64,000 nucleotides of DNA from a bacterium (GCA_028275345.1 JAPWUV010000012.1:43573-107572), one strand, 5' to 3'; counted from the stretch's first letter, positions 29,680 to 39,627 are shown. Notes: generated by a model not told the origin, from the letters alone. Numbers and translations are program-made.

Positions 29680-32463
29680 TCAAGAGACTTTCGCTTGCGA
29701 CTCGAGAACCTCACGGATCTTCCGAGCCATCTCCGCCGGCGTGTACGGTTTGGGCACGAATTGCACGTCGCCGCCCGCCACGGCCGAGCGCGGGAGCACC
29801 TCGTGGGCATATCCCGAGGTGAAGAGAACTCGAATGTTGGGGTACCTCTTGCGGATTTCCCCAGCCAGAGCTGGGCCATTCATCCCAGGCATGACCACAT
29901 CGGTGAGCAGCAGGTCAATGGGGCCGGTGTGGCGCTCGCAGATCCGAAGCGCTTCCTCCGCGTCGCTGGCCACCAGCACCCGATAGCCGAGATTGGTCAA
30001 TGCCCGGTGCATCATGTCGCGGATTCCCTCTTCATCCTCCACGAAGAGGATCGTCTCCGAGCCCTGCGTCGCGTACTCGCCCCGTTCTCCGGTCGCGGCC
30101 CCTCCGCCTTCTCCCTCGGATCTCGCCGGCAAGTACACCTTGACCGTCGTCCCCTTCCCCAACTCGCTGTACAGCCAGACGGCACCGCCGCACTGCTCCA
30201 CAATGCCTTTGACCGTGGACAATCCCAACCCTGTCCCCTGACCCACTTTCTTCGTGGTGAAGAAGGGTTCGAAGGCGCGCGCTTGCGTAGCCGCATCCAT
30301 TCCCACGCCCGTATCGCTCACGACCAGCGCGACGTACAGGCCCGGCCGCAAGCCGACATGGCGTCCGGCGAATTCCGCATCCACCTCGGCGGTGGTGGTC
30401 TCGATGATGAGCTTGCCCCCACCGGGCATGGCATCGCGCGAGTTCAGCACCAGGTTCATCACCACCTGCTGCATCTGAACGGGATCGGCCTCCACCAGGG
30501 GCAGGTCCTCGGAGAGCTTGGTCTCCAATAGGATGTCCTCCCCGATCAGCCTGCGCAGCATCTTCTCCATGTCGAGCAGGAGGCTATTGAGATTGAGCGG
30601 CCGAACCTGGAGCATCTGCTGCCGGCTGAAAGCCAAGAGCTGCTGCGTGAGGGACGCGGCGCGTCGCGCCAACTTCTCGATCTCCACAAGGTCACCGTGA
30701 CGCGGATCCTCTGGCGGACATTCCATCAGAAGGAACTGGGCATAACCCAGGATGCCAGTCATGATATTGTTGAAGTCATGAGCGATTCCCCCGGCCAACC
30801 TACCGATGGCTTCCATCTTTTGGGCCTGGAGGAACTGCCGCTCCAAACGCTTCCGCTCGGTCATATCGTCCACGATGCCCTGGACAAACCGGACCTCTCC
30901 CCGCTCGTCCAGGATGGGACTGAGGTACAGGGCGATCTCGACTTCCTTGCCCCACACCGAGCGGTAGGTGAGCTCCTTCTGGACCCTCCTCCCCGTCCGG
31001 ATGCATTGCTCCACCGGCTCGGAGAAGCCGTAGCGGCGCAGGTGAGGATGCTCGAGCACGTTGAGGCTCATCGTGTGCTCCCTGGAGGGGGAACCCATGA
31101 TGTCCAGGAGGGCATCATTCACCGCCACGACCTTACCCGCCGTATCCGCCACAAACATGCCCACTGGAGCTGTTTCGAATACCGCCCGATAGCGTTGCTC
31201 ATTCTCGCGGATCTGTTTCTCCGCCTCCTTGGCCGCCGTCACATCCCGGACGATCCCAACCGTACCACTGAGTTGGCCCTCCGAATCCCTCACAGGCACC
31301 ACAGATATGCGGAAAGTCAGGGTGCGTCCACTCGAATCCTCGAGCTCCCTCTCCTGCTCGAGTCTTGGCGACAAATGTTGCCGGACCTCGCCGTCGATCT
31401 CCTCGATGAGCACTTCCAGTTCTTGGCTCACGCGCCCAACTTCCTCACCTTCACCTGAGCCGAAGAGCGAGAAGAACTGGCGATTGGCAAGGAGACGGCA
31501 TCCTTGGCTACCCTTGAAGTAGACCCCGTCGGGGATGTGATCGATCACCGCCTGAAGCAGATTCCGCTCCCTTTCGAGCTCCATTTCCGCCTTGCGGCGC
31601 TCCTCCAGCTCTTCGCGCAAGGCCTCGTTGCTGGCCTCGAGTTCGAGGGTCATCTCCTGCAGGCGCTCCACCATTTGGTTGAAGCTAGAGGTGAGCACGC
31701 CGATCTCGCCGCCTCGCACCCCGGGTTCGACGCGCACGTCGAAGCGCCCCTGAGCCACGGCTGAAGCCGCCTTGGCCAGTGTCACGATAGGTCTACCCAT
31801 TCGGTTGGCGAGGTAGATCCCGTGGGCTGTAGCGCCCAGGAATCCGAGCAATATGGCGAGGGTGAAAAGAAGGAGACCCCTCCGAACCCCCTGCTCCGAT
31901 TCTTCTCGCTCTTGCACCACTCGCTGCTGCTCGAGCGCCGACGCCTGGTCCATGATGTTCCGAAAGTTCAGGCCAAAGGCCTCCACTTCCTCGCGCGCGA
32001 CCGTGACGGCCCGAAAGCCAAGGCGATTCCACGCTTTGGCCTCCAAAGCGCGCGACAGGCGCAGAAGGCTGTCCACCACGCTGCACACCTGCAGCTCTTC
32101 CGTCGTGGACGGGTTCATCCCGAGGAACACCCGATGCCACACCGCCAGGCGGCTCCGGCTCTCGCGTACCTCGATCAGCTTCCGGTAAGCCTCGCGTGTC
32201 AGCTCAACCGAGGTCGCTGGGTTTACTTCCGCCATGGCACTGGCGGTATACTTTTCCCAGAGGAACTGACGCCATTGCTCCAGAAGCATCCCTCCGTGCT
32301 CCCGCAGCCGGCTGATCGCCATGGCCCTGGGCATCCAGACGTCGGAGGTGTGCCTCATCGACCGGTACGCCCGCGAACCGACCACAAGGCCCAGAGAACC
32401 GAGGAGCACGATCACGCCGGCATTGCCAAGCAGCACAAGGAGGAGAGTGCGCCGAAACGACAT
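29680..32463 (-). CDS. Hybrid sensor histidine kinase with C-terminal receiver
   Basis: In the 927-residue protein, an N-terminal helix (about 4-27), a periplasmic helical domain and a second helix (about 200-222) are followed by HAMP. Two PAS domains (about 320-435 and 450-560) lead to HisKA with GGIAHDFNNIMTG, a HATPase domain and a C-terminal receiver with phospho-acceptor Asp in [13 protein letters not shown]. The ATG at 32463 follows GGGAGG; an earlier in-frame start adds 12 residues. It has no cognate output regulator nearby. A second hybrid kinase of the same general type lies at 59598-62606. The signal is unknown. Confidence 0.9.
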   Translation of the reverse strand: MSFRRTLLLVLLGNAGVIVLLGSLGLVVGSRAYRSMRHTSDVWMPRAMAISRLREHGGMLLEQWRQFLWEKYTASAMAEVNPATSVELTREAYRKLIEVRESRSRLAVWHRVFLGMNPSTTEELQVCSVVDSLLRLSRALEAKAWNRLGFRAVTVAREEVEAFGLNFRNIMDQASALEQQRVVQEREESEQGVRRGLLLFTLAILLGFLGATAHGIYLANRMGRPIVTLAKAASAVAQGRFDVRVEPGVRGGEIGVLTSSFNQMVERLQEMTLELEASNEALREELEERRKAEMELERERNLLQAVIDHIPDGVYFKGSQGCRLLANRQFFSLFGSGEGEEVGRVSQELEVLIEEIDGEVRQHLSPRLEQERELEDSSGRTLTFRISVVPVRDSEGQLSGTVGIVRDVTAAKEAEKQIRENEQRYRAVFETAPVGMFVADTAGKVVAVNDALLDIMGSPSREHTMSLNVLEHPHLRRYGFSEPVEQCIRTGRRVQKELTYRSVWGKEVEIALYLSPILDERGEVRFVQGIVDDMTERKRLERQFLQAQKMEAIGRLAGGIAHDFNNIMTGILGYAQFLLMECPPEDPRHGDLVEIEKLARRAASLTQQLLAFSRQQMLQVRPLNLNSLLLDMEKMLRRLIGEDILLETKLSEDLPLVEADPVQMQQVVMNLVLNSRDAMPGGGKLIIETTTAEVDAEFAGRHVGLRPGLYVALVVSDTGVGMDAATQARAFEPFFTTKKVGQGTGLGLSTVKGIVEQCGGAVWLYSELGKGTTVKVYLPARSEGEGGGAATGERGEYATQGSETILFVEDEEGIRDMMHRALTNLGYRVLVASDAEEALRICERHTGPIDLLLTDVVMPGMNGPALAGEIRKRYPNIRVLFTSGYAHEVLPRSAVAGGDVQFVPKPYTPAEMARKIREVLESQAKVS

Positions 32464-32965
32464 GGGCGGCCTCCCACATTCCGCACACCGACGCGCCAAC
32501 GCACGGGGTCCTCAGCCCTGCCGCCGGAAATCCCAGCCCGACGACCGGGCCAAGCGAAAGCCGAACCCCGCTGAACGGCCGGGCGAAAAGATCTACGCAG
32601 CACCTCCGCCGGTGCGGCGTCGCGAGTCAAACAGGCTCGCGGACGCCTGGCCGAGAACTCCTTGGCGAGGATCCGGCGCGAAGAAAGCTCCGCGCCCGCG
32701 GCATCCCCACGCAATTCATCGGCATGCAGCGAGGAATGTTGATGGGGAACCTCGGATACGCACCTGCTGGACAGCCGTAGCCCCCAATCACCCGACGCAA
32801 CCAGCCCAGCGGGTCCGAGCCCGATGGTCGCAGAGAGGGGGCAAAAAATTGGGGACGAGCTCTGTCACAGAACCCGTCCCCGGTGCGAGACCCTACAACC
32901 CAGAGGAGGCAATTTGTCCCCCAAATCGGCGATGGGGGAAAGCTATCTCTCCGGGGCCGACCTCC
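32464..32965. other. Intergenic region containing a terminator
   Basis: About 500 bp between the GntR/LacI-type regulator gene and the hybrid kinase gene. The intrinsic terminator listed next is the only strong element. The kinase promoter should also lie here but was not recognised. Confidence 0.5.
32843..32881 (-). terminator. Intrinsic terminator of the GntR/LacI-type regulator gene
   Basis: Read on the minus strand, GGGGACG pairs with CGTCCCC. The stem continues through wobble pairs into TCTG-TGA-CAGA, and is followed by AATTTTTT. It lies about 85 bp after the regulator's stop codon. This is a classical Rho-independent layout. Confidence 0.8.
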
Positions 32966-34063
32966 CTATTTGCGAAGAGAAGCCCCGCAGGATTCACGAA
33001 CCACGAGCTCGGGCTCGAGCAAAATCCGGATCGGGCCCTTTTCCCCTTTGAGCCTCCGACGAAGCACGTCCACCGCCAGGTATCCGATCTCCTTCAGCGG
33101 CTGTCGCACGGTGGTGAGGGGCACCGCGGACGATTCGGCCAGTGGGATGTCGTCGAATCCCACCACGGCCACCTCATTGGGCACGTCAACCGCATTCTCC
33201 TGCAGCGCCCGGATCAAACCGAGGGCCACCAAATCCGTGAATGCGAAACATGCCTCCGGGAAGTCCCCCATGTCCACCATGCGCAGTCCGAGCTCGTATC
33301 CCGCACGGTAACGATTCGGTGTCGGTGAATCTCCCGGCGCCGGTCCCAGCACCCTCGGCTCCACCCCTGGCTTCTCCTCGCAAGCCTGGAGAAAGCCGCG
33401 GTAACGAAGCAGGCTGAGCGGATTCTTCGGCTCGGGAGTCACGTAGCAGATCGACCGGTACCCCAATTCCACAAGATGTCTCGTGGCCACGTACGCTCCG
33501 CGAACGTGGTCTACCCCCACGTAGTCCGCATTGGGATCCTCCGTGTAACTGACCATCACCACGGGATGTCCGCCGGCACGCAGTTCGGACACCGAATTCA
33601 TCACTTTGCCGTCGGGCGTCCGGATACCCACAATGAAGCCCTTCGATCTGGACGCAGGAGAATCCGCCTCCTTGCCGCAAGGCGATCCATTCGGAAAAAC
33701 GACATCCCAGCCCTGTTCGGATACAGCCTCGCATATCCCGCGCGCGATCCCGGAAAAGAACGGACTGAGGGGGGGCTCTATCAGGACCACCACCGTCACC
33801 TCAGCCTGCTTCCCGTCGGAACGTCCCCTCACCGGGAAACTCACGTACACCCCTTTCCCCGGTTCACCGTAGATCAGGCCCTCGTCTTTAAGCAAGTTGA
33901 GGGCTCTCTTGACCGTGATGAGACTGGTGCGATACTTGGCTGCAAGCAACTGCTGGGAGGGGAGCTGATCGCCAGGCCGGTACTCCTCCGCGATGATCTC
34001 CTCGCGGATCAGCTCGGCCAGTTGCAAGTGAGGGGCCGCGACCTTTTGGGTCCCAGGCAGCAC
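32966..34063 (-). CDS. GntR-type HTH / LacI-type sensor regulator (AraR-like architecture)
   Basis: The 365-residue regulator has a GntR winged helix (about 10-75, with PGDQLPSQQLLAAKY and KRALNLLKDEGLIY) joined to a LacI/periplasmic-binding-type sugar domain (about 85-365, ending with VGFDDIPLAESSAVPLTTVRQP). The same fusion occurs in AraR, the arabinose repressor. The GTG start is preceded by AAGGAG. A palindromic operator lies inside its own promoter, implying autoregulation. The neighbouring SMP-30, DUF1080 and GH106 genes suggest it senses a plant-type sugar such as rhamnose or arabinose (inference). Confidence 0.9.
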   Translation of the reverse strand: MLPGTQKVAAPHLQLAELIREEIIAEEYRPGDQLPSQQLLAAKYRTSLITVKRALNLLKDEGLIYGEPGKGVYVSFPVRGRSDGKQAEVTVVVLIEPPLSPFFSGIARGICEAVSEQGWDVVFPNGSPCGKEADSPASRSKGFIVGIRTPDGKVMNSVSELRAGGHPVVMVSYTEDPNADYVGVDHVRGAYVATRHLVELGYRSICYVTPEPKNPLSLLRYRGFLQACEEKPGVEPRVLGPAPGDSPTPNRYRAGYELGLRMVDMGDFPEACFAFTDLVALGLIRALQENAVDVPNEVAVVGFDDIPLAESSAVPLTTVRQPLKEIGYLAVDVLRRRLKGEKGPIRILLEPELVVRESCGASLRK

Positions 34064-34107
34064 GGGAGCGTCTCCTTCACGGGCCCTCTTTCGGTGACGG
34101 CGATCTA

Positions 34108-34137
34108 AATATATGAATGGTGTTACCGATAACGCAA
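34108..34137 (-). promoter_or_regulatory. Promoter of the GntR/LacI-type regulator
   Basis: On the minus strand TTGCGT and TATATT are separated by 18 bp, about 45 bp upstream of the GTG start. The operator palindrome overlaps the region between the two hexamers. Confidence 0.5.
34122..34133. promoter_or_regulatory. LacI/AraR-type operator
   Basis: GTTA-CCGA-TAAC is a symmetric half-site pair close to known sugar-repressor operators of the TGTTACCGGTAACA kind. It lies between the -35 and -10 elements of the regulator's own promoter. Confidence 0.55.
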
Positions 34138-34258
34138 GAAGTTTTTTGTGGCTCCCCGCAGCGGACCGCGCACTCTTTATCCCCGCCGGGTGCCAACCAG
34201 GCGAAATCTTCCAAGGATTGGCCGCCTCAGCCGCCGCAAAGCTCGCAAGGCAAGGCTG

Positions 34259-35179
34259 TCATCGCTTCCATTGCCAGCCACGAACGAGCGTTGCCACCGC
34301 GTAGATCGAAGTCCTCGCCGTGATGAAAAGAAGCCTTCCCCCTCGCCCGGCGAACGTCACATTGGTCGGCCTTTCCGGAACAGGTATCTCTCCCAGCTTC
34401 TTCCCGGAGGGGTCGTACACCGTCACCGCCTCGCCCGTGAGGTACACATTGCCCTCCGAGTCCAGCGTCATGCCGTCTGAGCCCTGCCGGACGAACAACC
34501 GTTTGTTCGTGAGCAGCCCATTCGGGCCGATGTCGTAGGCGTAGGTCGCCCCGCCTCCGTGATCGGCCACGAAGAGGGTCTTGCCGTCCGGCGTTCCGAC
34601 AATGCCATTCGGCCGAACCATGTCGTCGATCACTCGAATGACGGCCGAGCGATCGGGCGGGATGAAGTACACGTGCTCCCCATCCTGTTCCAGATCCTCC
34701 CGCGAGCCGTAACGCGGATCCGTGAAATAGATCCCCCCATCCGGAGTCACCCACAGGTCGTTGGGACTGTTGAGACGTTTGCCCTGGTACCGGTCCGCCA
34801 GTACCCGGACAGTCCCGTTTGGCTCGATCTGGACGACGCGCCGGTTCCCTCCTTCGCACACGAAGAGATTGCCGTTGGGGTCCAGAAAAAGCCCGTTCGC
34901 CCCTCCCGTGTCCCGCCGGTGAAGGATCACCGTTCCATCCAGGCTCCAGAAGTAGATCCGGTTGGCGGGGATGTCCGAGAAGTACACATTGCCGGCAGGG
35001 TCCGCCGTGGGACCCTCCGTGAAGCGGAATCCGGTGGCCAACTGGATCACCTTGGCGAACTCCGGCAGAATCCCTGCTTTCTTCAAAGCCACCAGCGGAT
35101 CCGGCTGGGCAAGGATAATTCCGGGAAGGACCACGGCCGCTAGCGCGAGGCGCAACATCCTCAGCCAAATGCCTTTCAT
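34259..35179 (-). CDS. Exported SMP-30/gluconolactonase-like protein
   Basis: The 306-residue six-bladed propeller has a signal peptide (1-24) and SMP-30 features: FRFTEGPTADPAGNVYFSD (metal-binding Glu), LNSPNDLWVTPDGGIYFTDP and PNGIVGTPDGKTLFVADH. The family hydrolyses sugar lactones in a divalent-metal site. The ATG at 35179 follows GGAGG by 8 nt; an earlier in-frame start would precede the signal peptide. It lies downstream of the DUF1080 gene and upstream of the regulator, probably part of a sugar-use set. Confidence 0.88.
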   Translation of the reverse strand: MKGIWLRMLRLALAAVVLPGIILAQPDPLVALKKAGILPEFAKVIQLATGFRFTEGPTADPAGNVYFSDIPANRIYFWSLDGTVILHRRDTGGANGLFLDPNGNLFVCEGGNRRVVQIEPNGTVRVLADRYQGKRLNSPNDLWVTPDGGIYFTDPRYGSREDLEQDGEHVYFIPPDRSAVIRVIDDMVRPNGIVGTPDGKTLFVADHGGGATYAYDIGPNGLLTNKRLFVRQGSDGMTLDSEGNVYLTGEAVTVYDPSGKKLGEIPVPERPTNVTFAGRGGRLLFITARTSIYAVATLVRGWQWKR

Positions 35180-35261
35180 ACCCCTAACCTCCTTGCGAAT
35201 CACCATTCACGAGCGTCCCGAGAAGCCTCGGGCGTCCACAGCGCAGATGCACCCCTCGAAC

Positions 35262-36323
35262 TCATCGAGCCTTTCCGAGCTCCGTTTGGTGGCCAGAGTG
35301 TCTCACTTGGACCCCACGCACCTGACCCTTGGAGTCCAGGTCAAACTCGAACTGCACGTCCACCGATTTGGCGAAAAAGCGGGTCTCGCTTTCCGCGAAG
35401 ATGGGGAAACGCACCCGCTCCGCAAGCTGAGCGAAGAGCTGGTCACCTTCGCGCAGAATCAACAGACGGCCCGGTTGGTACTCCCCGACGTACCGATCCA
35501 GCTCCTTCTCGCCGAGATAGATCTCCGGATGCAAGCCATTCTCCGGCAAGCTCGGGTCGGGGAGTTCACGGACCCAGATGTTGCGGAAGCGGACCGGATT
35601 GCCGTGGTCCTGCAGGAGGATCGGCAGCTTGTCCCGGTGCGGAGTATACCGACCCCGGATCATCCATTCCGTCGGCCCCGAAAGAGCCACGTTGTCCTGG
35701 ACAAGCACGCCGTTGTGGAAAAGCGTGATGGTGGCTGGCTTCAGCAGCTCACCATTCTCCGCAAAGCGGGGTCGGTGGAAGATGATGTCGTACGTCTGCC
35801 ATTCGCCGGGCCGGCGACTGGCGTTCACCAAGGGAGGGTACTGCCCGTAGACAGCTGCGGCTTGGCCATCGGGATAAGTATCGTTGTCATAGGAATCGAG
35901 GATCTGCACCTCGTAGCGCATCATCAGGAACACCCCGCTGTTGCCACGCCCTTGCCCGCTTCCGGTCGGCGGAACCGGCGAGGCCCACTCGATGTGCAGC
36001 TGGCAATCCCCGAAGGCCCGAAGCGAGCGAATCGAGCCACTGCGAGGCACGACTTCCATGTAGCCGTTTTCCACCTTCCACTTCGCAGGGCCCCCATCCT
36101 CCGCTCGCCAGGCCGAGAGATCCTTCCCGTCGAATAGCACAACGGCGTCGGAAGGAGGCTTCCCTGCCTGGTCTTGCGTGCTCGGCCAGCCAGGATCGAC
36201 CACCGGCGGCCGCGGCCGGGACATGTCATGCTGCTTCCAAGGTCCCAAAGCCCGCTCTTGCGCGTGGAGCCAACCCGCAGCGAAAAAAGTCAGCGCGAAG
36301 AATGCGAAGATGGCCTTCCTCAT
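35262..36323 (-). CDS. Exported DUF1080 (3-keto-disaccharide hydrolase family) protein
   Basis: The 353-residue protein has a signal peptide (1-22) and a DUF1080 concanavalin-like domain (about 55-270): VVLFDGKDLSAWRAEDGG, WKVENGYMEVVP, NSGVFLMMRYEVQILDSY and GEWQTYDIIFHRP. A small C-terminal domain (about 285-350) includes LDRYVGEYQPGRLLILREGDQLFAQL, similar to DUF3471. Members of the family hydrolyse 3-keto-glycosides or simply bind sugars. The ATG at 36323 is preceded by GGAGGGAAGGAG. It is 175 bp downstream of the GH106 gene on the same strand. Confidence 0.88.
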   Translation of the reverse strand: MRKAIFAFFALTFFAAGWLHAQERALGPWKQHDMSRPRPPVVDPGWPSTQDQAGKPPSDAVVLFDGKDLSAWRAEDGGPAKWKVENGYMEVVPRSGSIRSLRAFGDCQLHIEWASPVPPTGSGQGRGNSGVFLMMRYEVQILDSYDNDTYPDGQAAAVYGQYPPLVNASRRPGEWQTYDIIFHRPRFAENGELLKPATITLFHNGVLVQDNVALSGPTEWMIRGRYTPHRDKLPILLQDHGNPVRFRNIWVRELPDPSLPENGLHPEIYLGEKELDRYVGEYQPGRLLILREGDQLFAQLAERVRFPIFAESETRFFAKSVDVQFEFDLDSKGQVRGVQVRHSGHQTELGKAR

Positions 36324-36498
36324 CTCCTTCCCTCCTTGCTGCGCTGCAAAACCCGATTCCGTTGTCCCTGACGAAAAATCGCTAGCTCCCAGCGGGAGCC
36401 TTCCCCCGTCTCTCATGCCCCATGACTCCATGCCCGCGGGCCTAAGGGGTAGCTGCAAAGCCCTAATCCCGCAGATGGACGGAACGTCGGCACAATCG

Positions 36499-39400
36499 TC
36501 ATTCCGCCGCCCTGTGTGCCGTCTCGACCACAAAGTCCTCGAATAGCCCGTACTGGATCACCTTGTACTGCTGGCCCGGTGGCTGCTGCTCGGGCGCTTG
36601 CCGGAACAACCAGGGGCGAACTTGCCCCGTGGCCTCGGCATGGTACGGACCCAGGGTGTTCTTCAACGAACCGTACACAACCACCTCGACCACATTCGTC
36701 CCCGACTTCATTAAGCCGGAGATATCCAGTTCGTACGGGGGCCAGGCGATGATCCCGGCCGACTGGCCGTTCACGCGCACCTCAGCTACCGTCCCAGCCC
36801 AGCGCCCCAACCGCACGCGAGCCCGCTCGCCAGGATCGAGTTCCAGCGTCTTCCGGTAGGTCACGGAATGCCCGTAGAAGGGGCAGCCTTGCTCGCTCCA
36901 GGCCCCGAATCCCAGCGGCCGCGGCGCGGCGACGGCCCAGCCCTTGTCCATTGGCACGAGCGAGAAGTCCCCCAGAAGGTACACAGGCTCGAGCTCCGCG
37001 TAGATGGACATCGGCCGACACACAATTCTGACCTCGTTGCTCCCTTCTTGCACCAGCCCCCTCACCGGGTAAACCGCGAAGTCGGGATCCAGCCAAGTGC
37101 GCTTAGACAAAGGCTCGACCCGGCTTCCGTTGACGAGCACTTGCCAAATGTCCGGTTGCTCGACGACTAGGAAGAGCCGTTCATCCGGCGGCATCTCGAG
37201 AACCTGGAAGGGGAATGAAACCTCAAACCCGGTGGTAGTCCCGAACGTGTCTGCCTCCACTAGCTGCCGCCGGAATTGGATGCCTCGGAACCAAGGGTTC
37301 TCCTCGAAGCCGTGATGCTGCCAGATCAGATCTTGCGCACGGGCGAAGAAAAGCCCACTGCGCCGCAGCGTGTCCACCCAAAGGTCACAGTAATCCAACA
37401 CGAGCACATTGAGGGAATCCCGCATCACCTCCGTCGGAGCTCCAGGATCCACCGGACGGAAGCTGAGCGGCTCGTCACTCTCCGGGGTTTCTTCCGCCGG
37501 ACGATAGCTGGCGAACCACAGCAGGCTACCGAGAGGCTGAAGCCTGAACTCCATCTGGAGACGGCCGTCTCGCAGCCTCCGCGCGCCTCGGCGCGAGATG
37601 CTGCCGTCGAAAGGATCGAGCTGCCACAGGGAATTGCCGGGTAGCTCGACTACACCCCGGGCCATTTCCGTGGGGCTGGAGTTCACCAAGAACAGGAGTT
37701 GGCCATCGCGCAATTCCCTCCGCTGGTGGAATAACCAAGACCCTTCCCGGTTTGAGAAGCGAATGCTTTGCCAGGAAAGCAACGACTCGACCGCCGCCGA
37801 GGTCAGGCTATCGAAGTGGGTCCAGCGACCCCGATGGCGCTCCATCAGTTGGCGGCAGGCCTCCGATTCCTCCCCCGCAAGGTACTGGGGCACGCAGAAG
37901 GAATACACCTTCCCTCCGGCACGCAGGAACTTGCCGAGGAGCTGGACCGTGGCCGGTTCGGCATTCTCGAAACCAGGCGGCAGGACCAGCGCATCATACC
38001 CCCGCTGCCCAACAACGAGCTTACCGTTTTTCACCCTTCCGTACTTCTCCATCACCGCCTCGCTCCCGAGGTCGTATTCCACCTGCTCATGGGAAAGGCG
38101 AGTGATGAACTGCTGGAAAGGAGCCCCTACTCTGGCCATCACTTCGGTCCGATCGCCTCCGGGTTTGGCGTACAGCCAGGCGCTGCTGGTCGGCTCGAGT
38201 ACCAAGAGACGACAGTTTTCCCGGCCCGCGGCCAGCGCCACGGAGAGCCGAGCGAAATGGTCCGCCAGGTGATGATACAAATGCCACCACGGCGCGTGCG
38301 GTCCGAAGGATTGGGGGTAGTCCATCTTTCGGTCGCCTTTCAGCGACTGGAGAGTCAAGTGCTGATTCATGAAGTTCACCCCCATCACATATTCCCACTC
38401 GCCCAATCGCTTCATATCGCCGAAGGTGAGCTCCCAGCCGGCTCCGCCGTACGTCTCACTCAGCACCCTCGGCCGGTCGAATTGATTCGCGATGCTGGCC
38501 ACCTCCCGTACGGATCGCACGTTGCCAAACTGGGCATTCACCCCCTCACTGAATTGGTTGAAGAGAAGATCGATCCCGGGCATGGAGTGGTGTACGTACA
38601 TCAACATCCCATCGGGGCATTCGGACGGGTCAGGCCACGAATGCTCCCAGTAGTGCCCGGTCCACAGAAGCCCCCTTCGCTGGCAATAGCGCTCCCACGG
38701 CTTCGCCCAACGAGCCTCGAAAAGCTCCAAGAGCAACTTCCGGTAGTCGTGACGAACCTTTCTCCAGCTGCCCACATCTTCGAAGAGGGATGGGAGATGG
38801 GGCCGGAGATCATAGCCGAAGCGTTCGCGGAAACGGTCGAAGAGATCCGGCGTCCAGCGGATTGCCTCCCGCTGGGGCGGACGGATGTGCGGCTCATCGG
38901 TGAACACCCCGCGCACCGTACGCCCGAACTGGCTCCCCACAGCCTTCTCGTAGCCTGTCATCGTGACTTCGATGAATTTTTCCGTCACGCCGGGCAGGAT
39001 CAGGTCGACGTAAGAAAAGCCGGCGTACCACTTGTTCCGCGGGTGCGAAACCTTGCGGAAAACGTAGTACGGTCCCGTGGAAGCCCTCACCTCAGCCTCC
39101 TTTTCCACCACGCGGAACGTCCCTTCTCGCCGCGCCAGAATCACGGGACATTCGGGATCGGGGAAGGTGGACAACGTGTCCCGACGCTCCAGGATCAAGC
39201 CTTGGCCAAGCTGATACGATTCCGGCATGCTGGCTGGTACGTGCCCTCCGGCGAAACCGCTCGGGTAGCTGTTCTCGTCGTACAACCAAACCTCCATCCC
39301 CAGCTCCCGAGCCCGTTTGGTCGCGTAGAGCACGGATTCGAACCACTCGCGCGAAAGGTACTCCGTGATGAGGCCGTACCGGGGGTGGATGAACACGCCC

Positions 39401-39627
39401 CCGATCCCCTGCTCCTTCAGAGCCTTCAGCTGCTCGTCGATCATGCTCCGGCTAACCCGGCCGTTCCATACCCAGAAAGGCGCCGTCCGGTAGGAAGGGG
39501 GAGGGGTTCTGAAGTTCGCCGCCAGCTGATCCAAGCTCTCGATCCTTTGGTGCGAAGGCCCCCGGCCACAGGCCACTTGAAGCAAACTCGACACCGTTAG
39601 GAACAGCGCTACCTCCCTTCGGCCCAT
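36499..39627 (-). CDS. Lipoprotein GH106-like alpha-L-rhamnosidase
   Basis: The 1042-residue protein has an N-terminal signal with lipobox LQVAC. The catalytic region resembles GH106: TAPFWVWNGRVSRSMIDEQL, GGVFIHPRYGLITEYLSREWF, EVWLYDENSYPSGFAGGHV, FTDEPHI and SETYGGAGWELT. The second half contains beta-sandwich domains, including a GH2-like carbohydrate-binding jelly roll near 880-1020. The ATG at 39627 follows GGAGGTG. The family is large and poorly sampled; some related proteins are labelled only as glycoside hydrolase. It is probably a surface-bound enzyme of the same sugar set as the DUF1080 and SMP-30 proteins. Confidence 0.8.
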   Translation of the reverse strand: MGRREVALFLTVSSLLQVACGRGPSHQRIESLDQLAANFRTPPPSYRTAPFWVWNGRVSRSMIDEQLKALKEQGIGGVFIHPRYGLITEYLSREWFESVLYATKRARELGMEVWLYDENSYPSGFAGGHVPASMPESYQLGQGLILERRDTLSTFPDPECPVILARREGTFRVVEKEAEVRASTGPYYVFRKVSHPRNKWYAGFSYVDLILPGVTEKFIEVTMTGYEKAVGSQFGRTVRGVFTDEPHIRPPQREAIRWTPDLFDRFRERFGYDLRPHLPSLFEDVGSWRKVRHDYRKLLLELFEARWAKPWERYCQRRGLLWTGHYWEHSWPDPSECPDGMLMYVHHSMPGIDLLFNQFSEGVNAQFGNVRSVREVASIANQFDRPRVLSETYGGAGWELTFGDMKRLGEWEYVMGVNFMNQHLTLQSLKGDRKMDYPQSFGPHAPWWHLYHHLADHFARLSVALAAGRENCRLLVLEPTSSAWLYAKPGGDRTEVMARVGAPFQQFITRLSHEQVEYDLGSEAVMEKYGRVKNGKLVVGQRGYDALVLPPGFENAEPATVQLLGKFLRAGGKVYSFCVPQYLAGEESEACRQLMERHRGRWTHFDSLTSAAVESLLSWQSIRFSNREGSWLFHQRRELRDGQLLFLVNSSPTEMARGVVELPGNSLWQLDPFDGSISRRGARRLRDGRLQMEFRLQPLGSLLWFASYRPAEETPESDEPLSFRPVDPGAPTEVMRDSLNVLVLDYCDLWVDTLRRSGLFFARAQDLIWQHHGFEENPWFRGIQFRRQLVEADTFGTTTGFEVSFPFQVLEMPPDERLFLVVEQPDIWQVLVNGSRVEPLSKRTWLDPDFAVYPVRGLVQEGSNEVRIVCRPMSIYAELEPVYLLGDFSLVPMDKGWAVAAPRPLGFGAWSEQGCPFYGHSVTYRKTLELDPGERARVRLGRWAGTVAEVRVNGQSAGIIAWPPYELDISGLMKSGTNVVEVVVYGSLKNTLGPYHAEATGQVRPWLFRQAPEQQPPGQQYKVIQYGLFEDFVVETAHRAAE

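Noticed and set aside
37768..39600. A 610-codon open frame on the plus strand
   Set aside because: Antisense to the GH106-like gene and without a domain or ribosome site.
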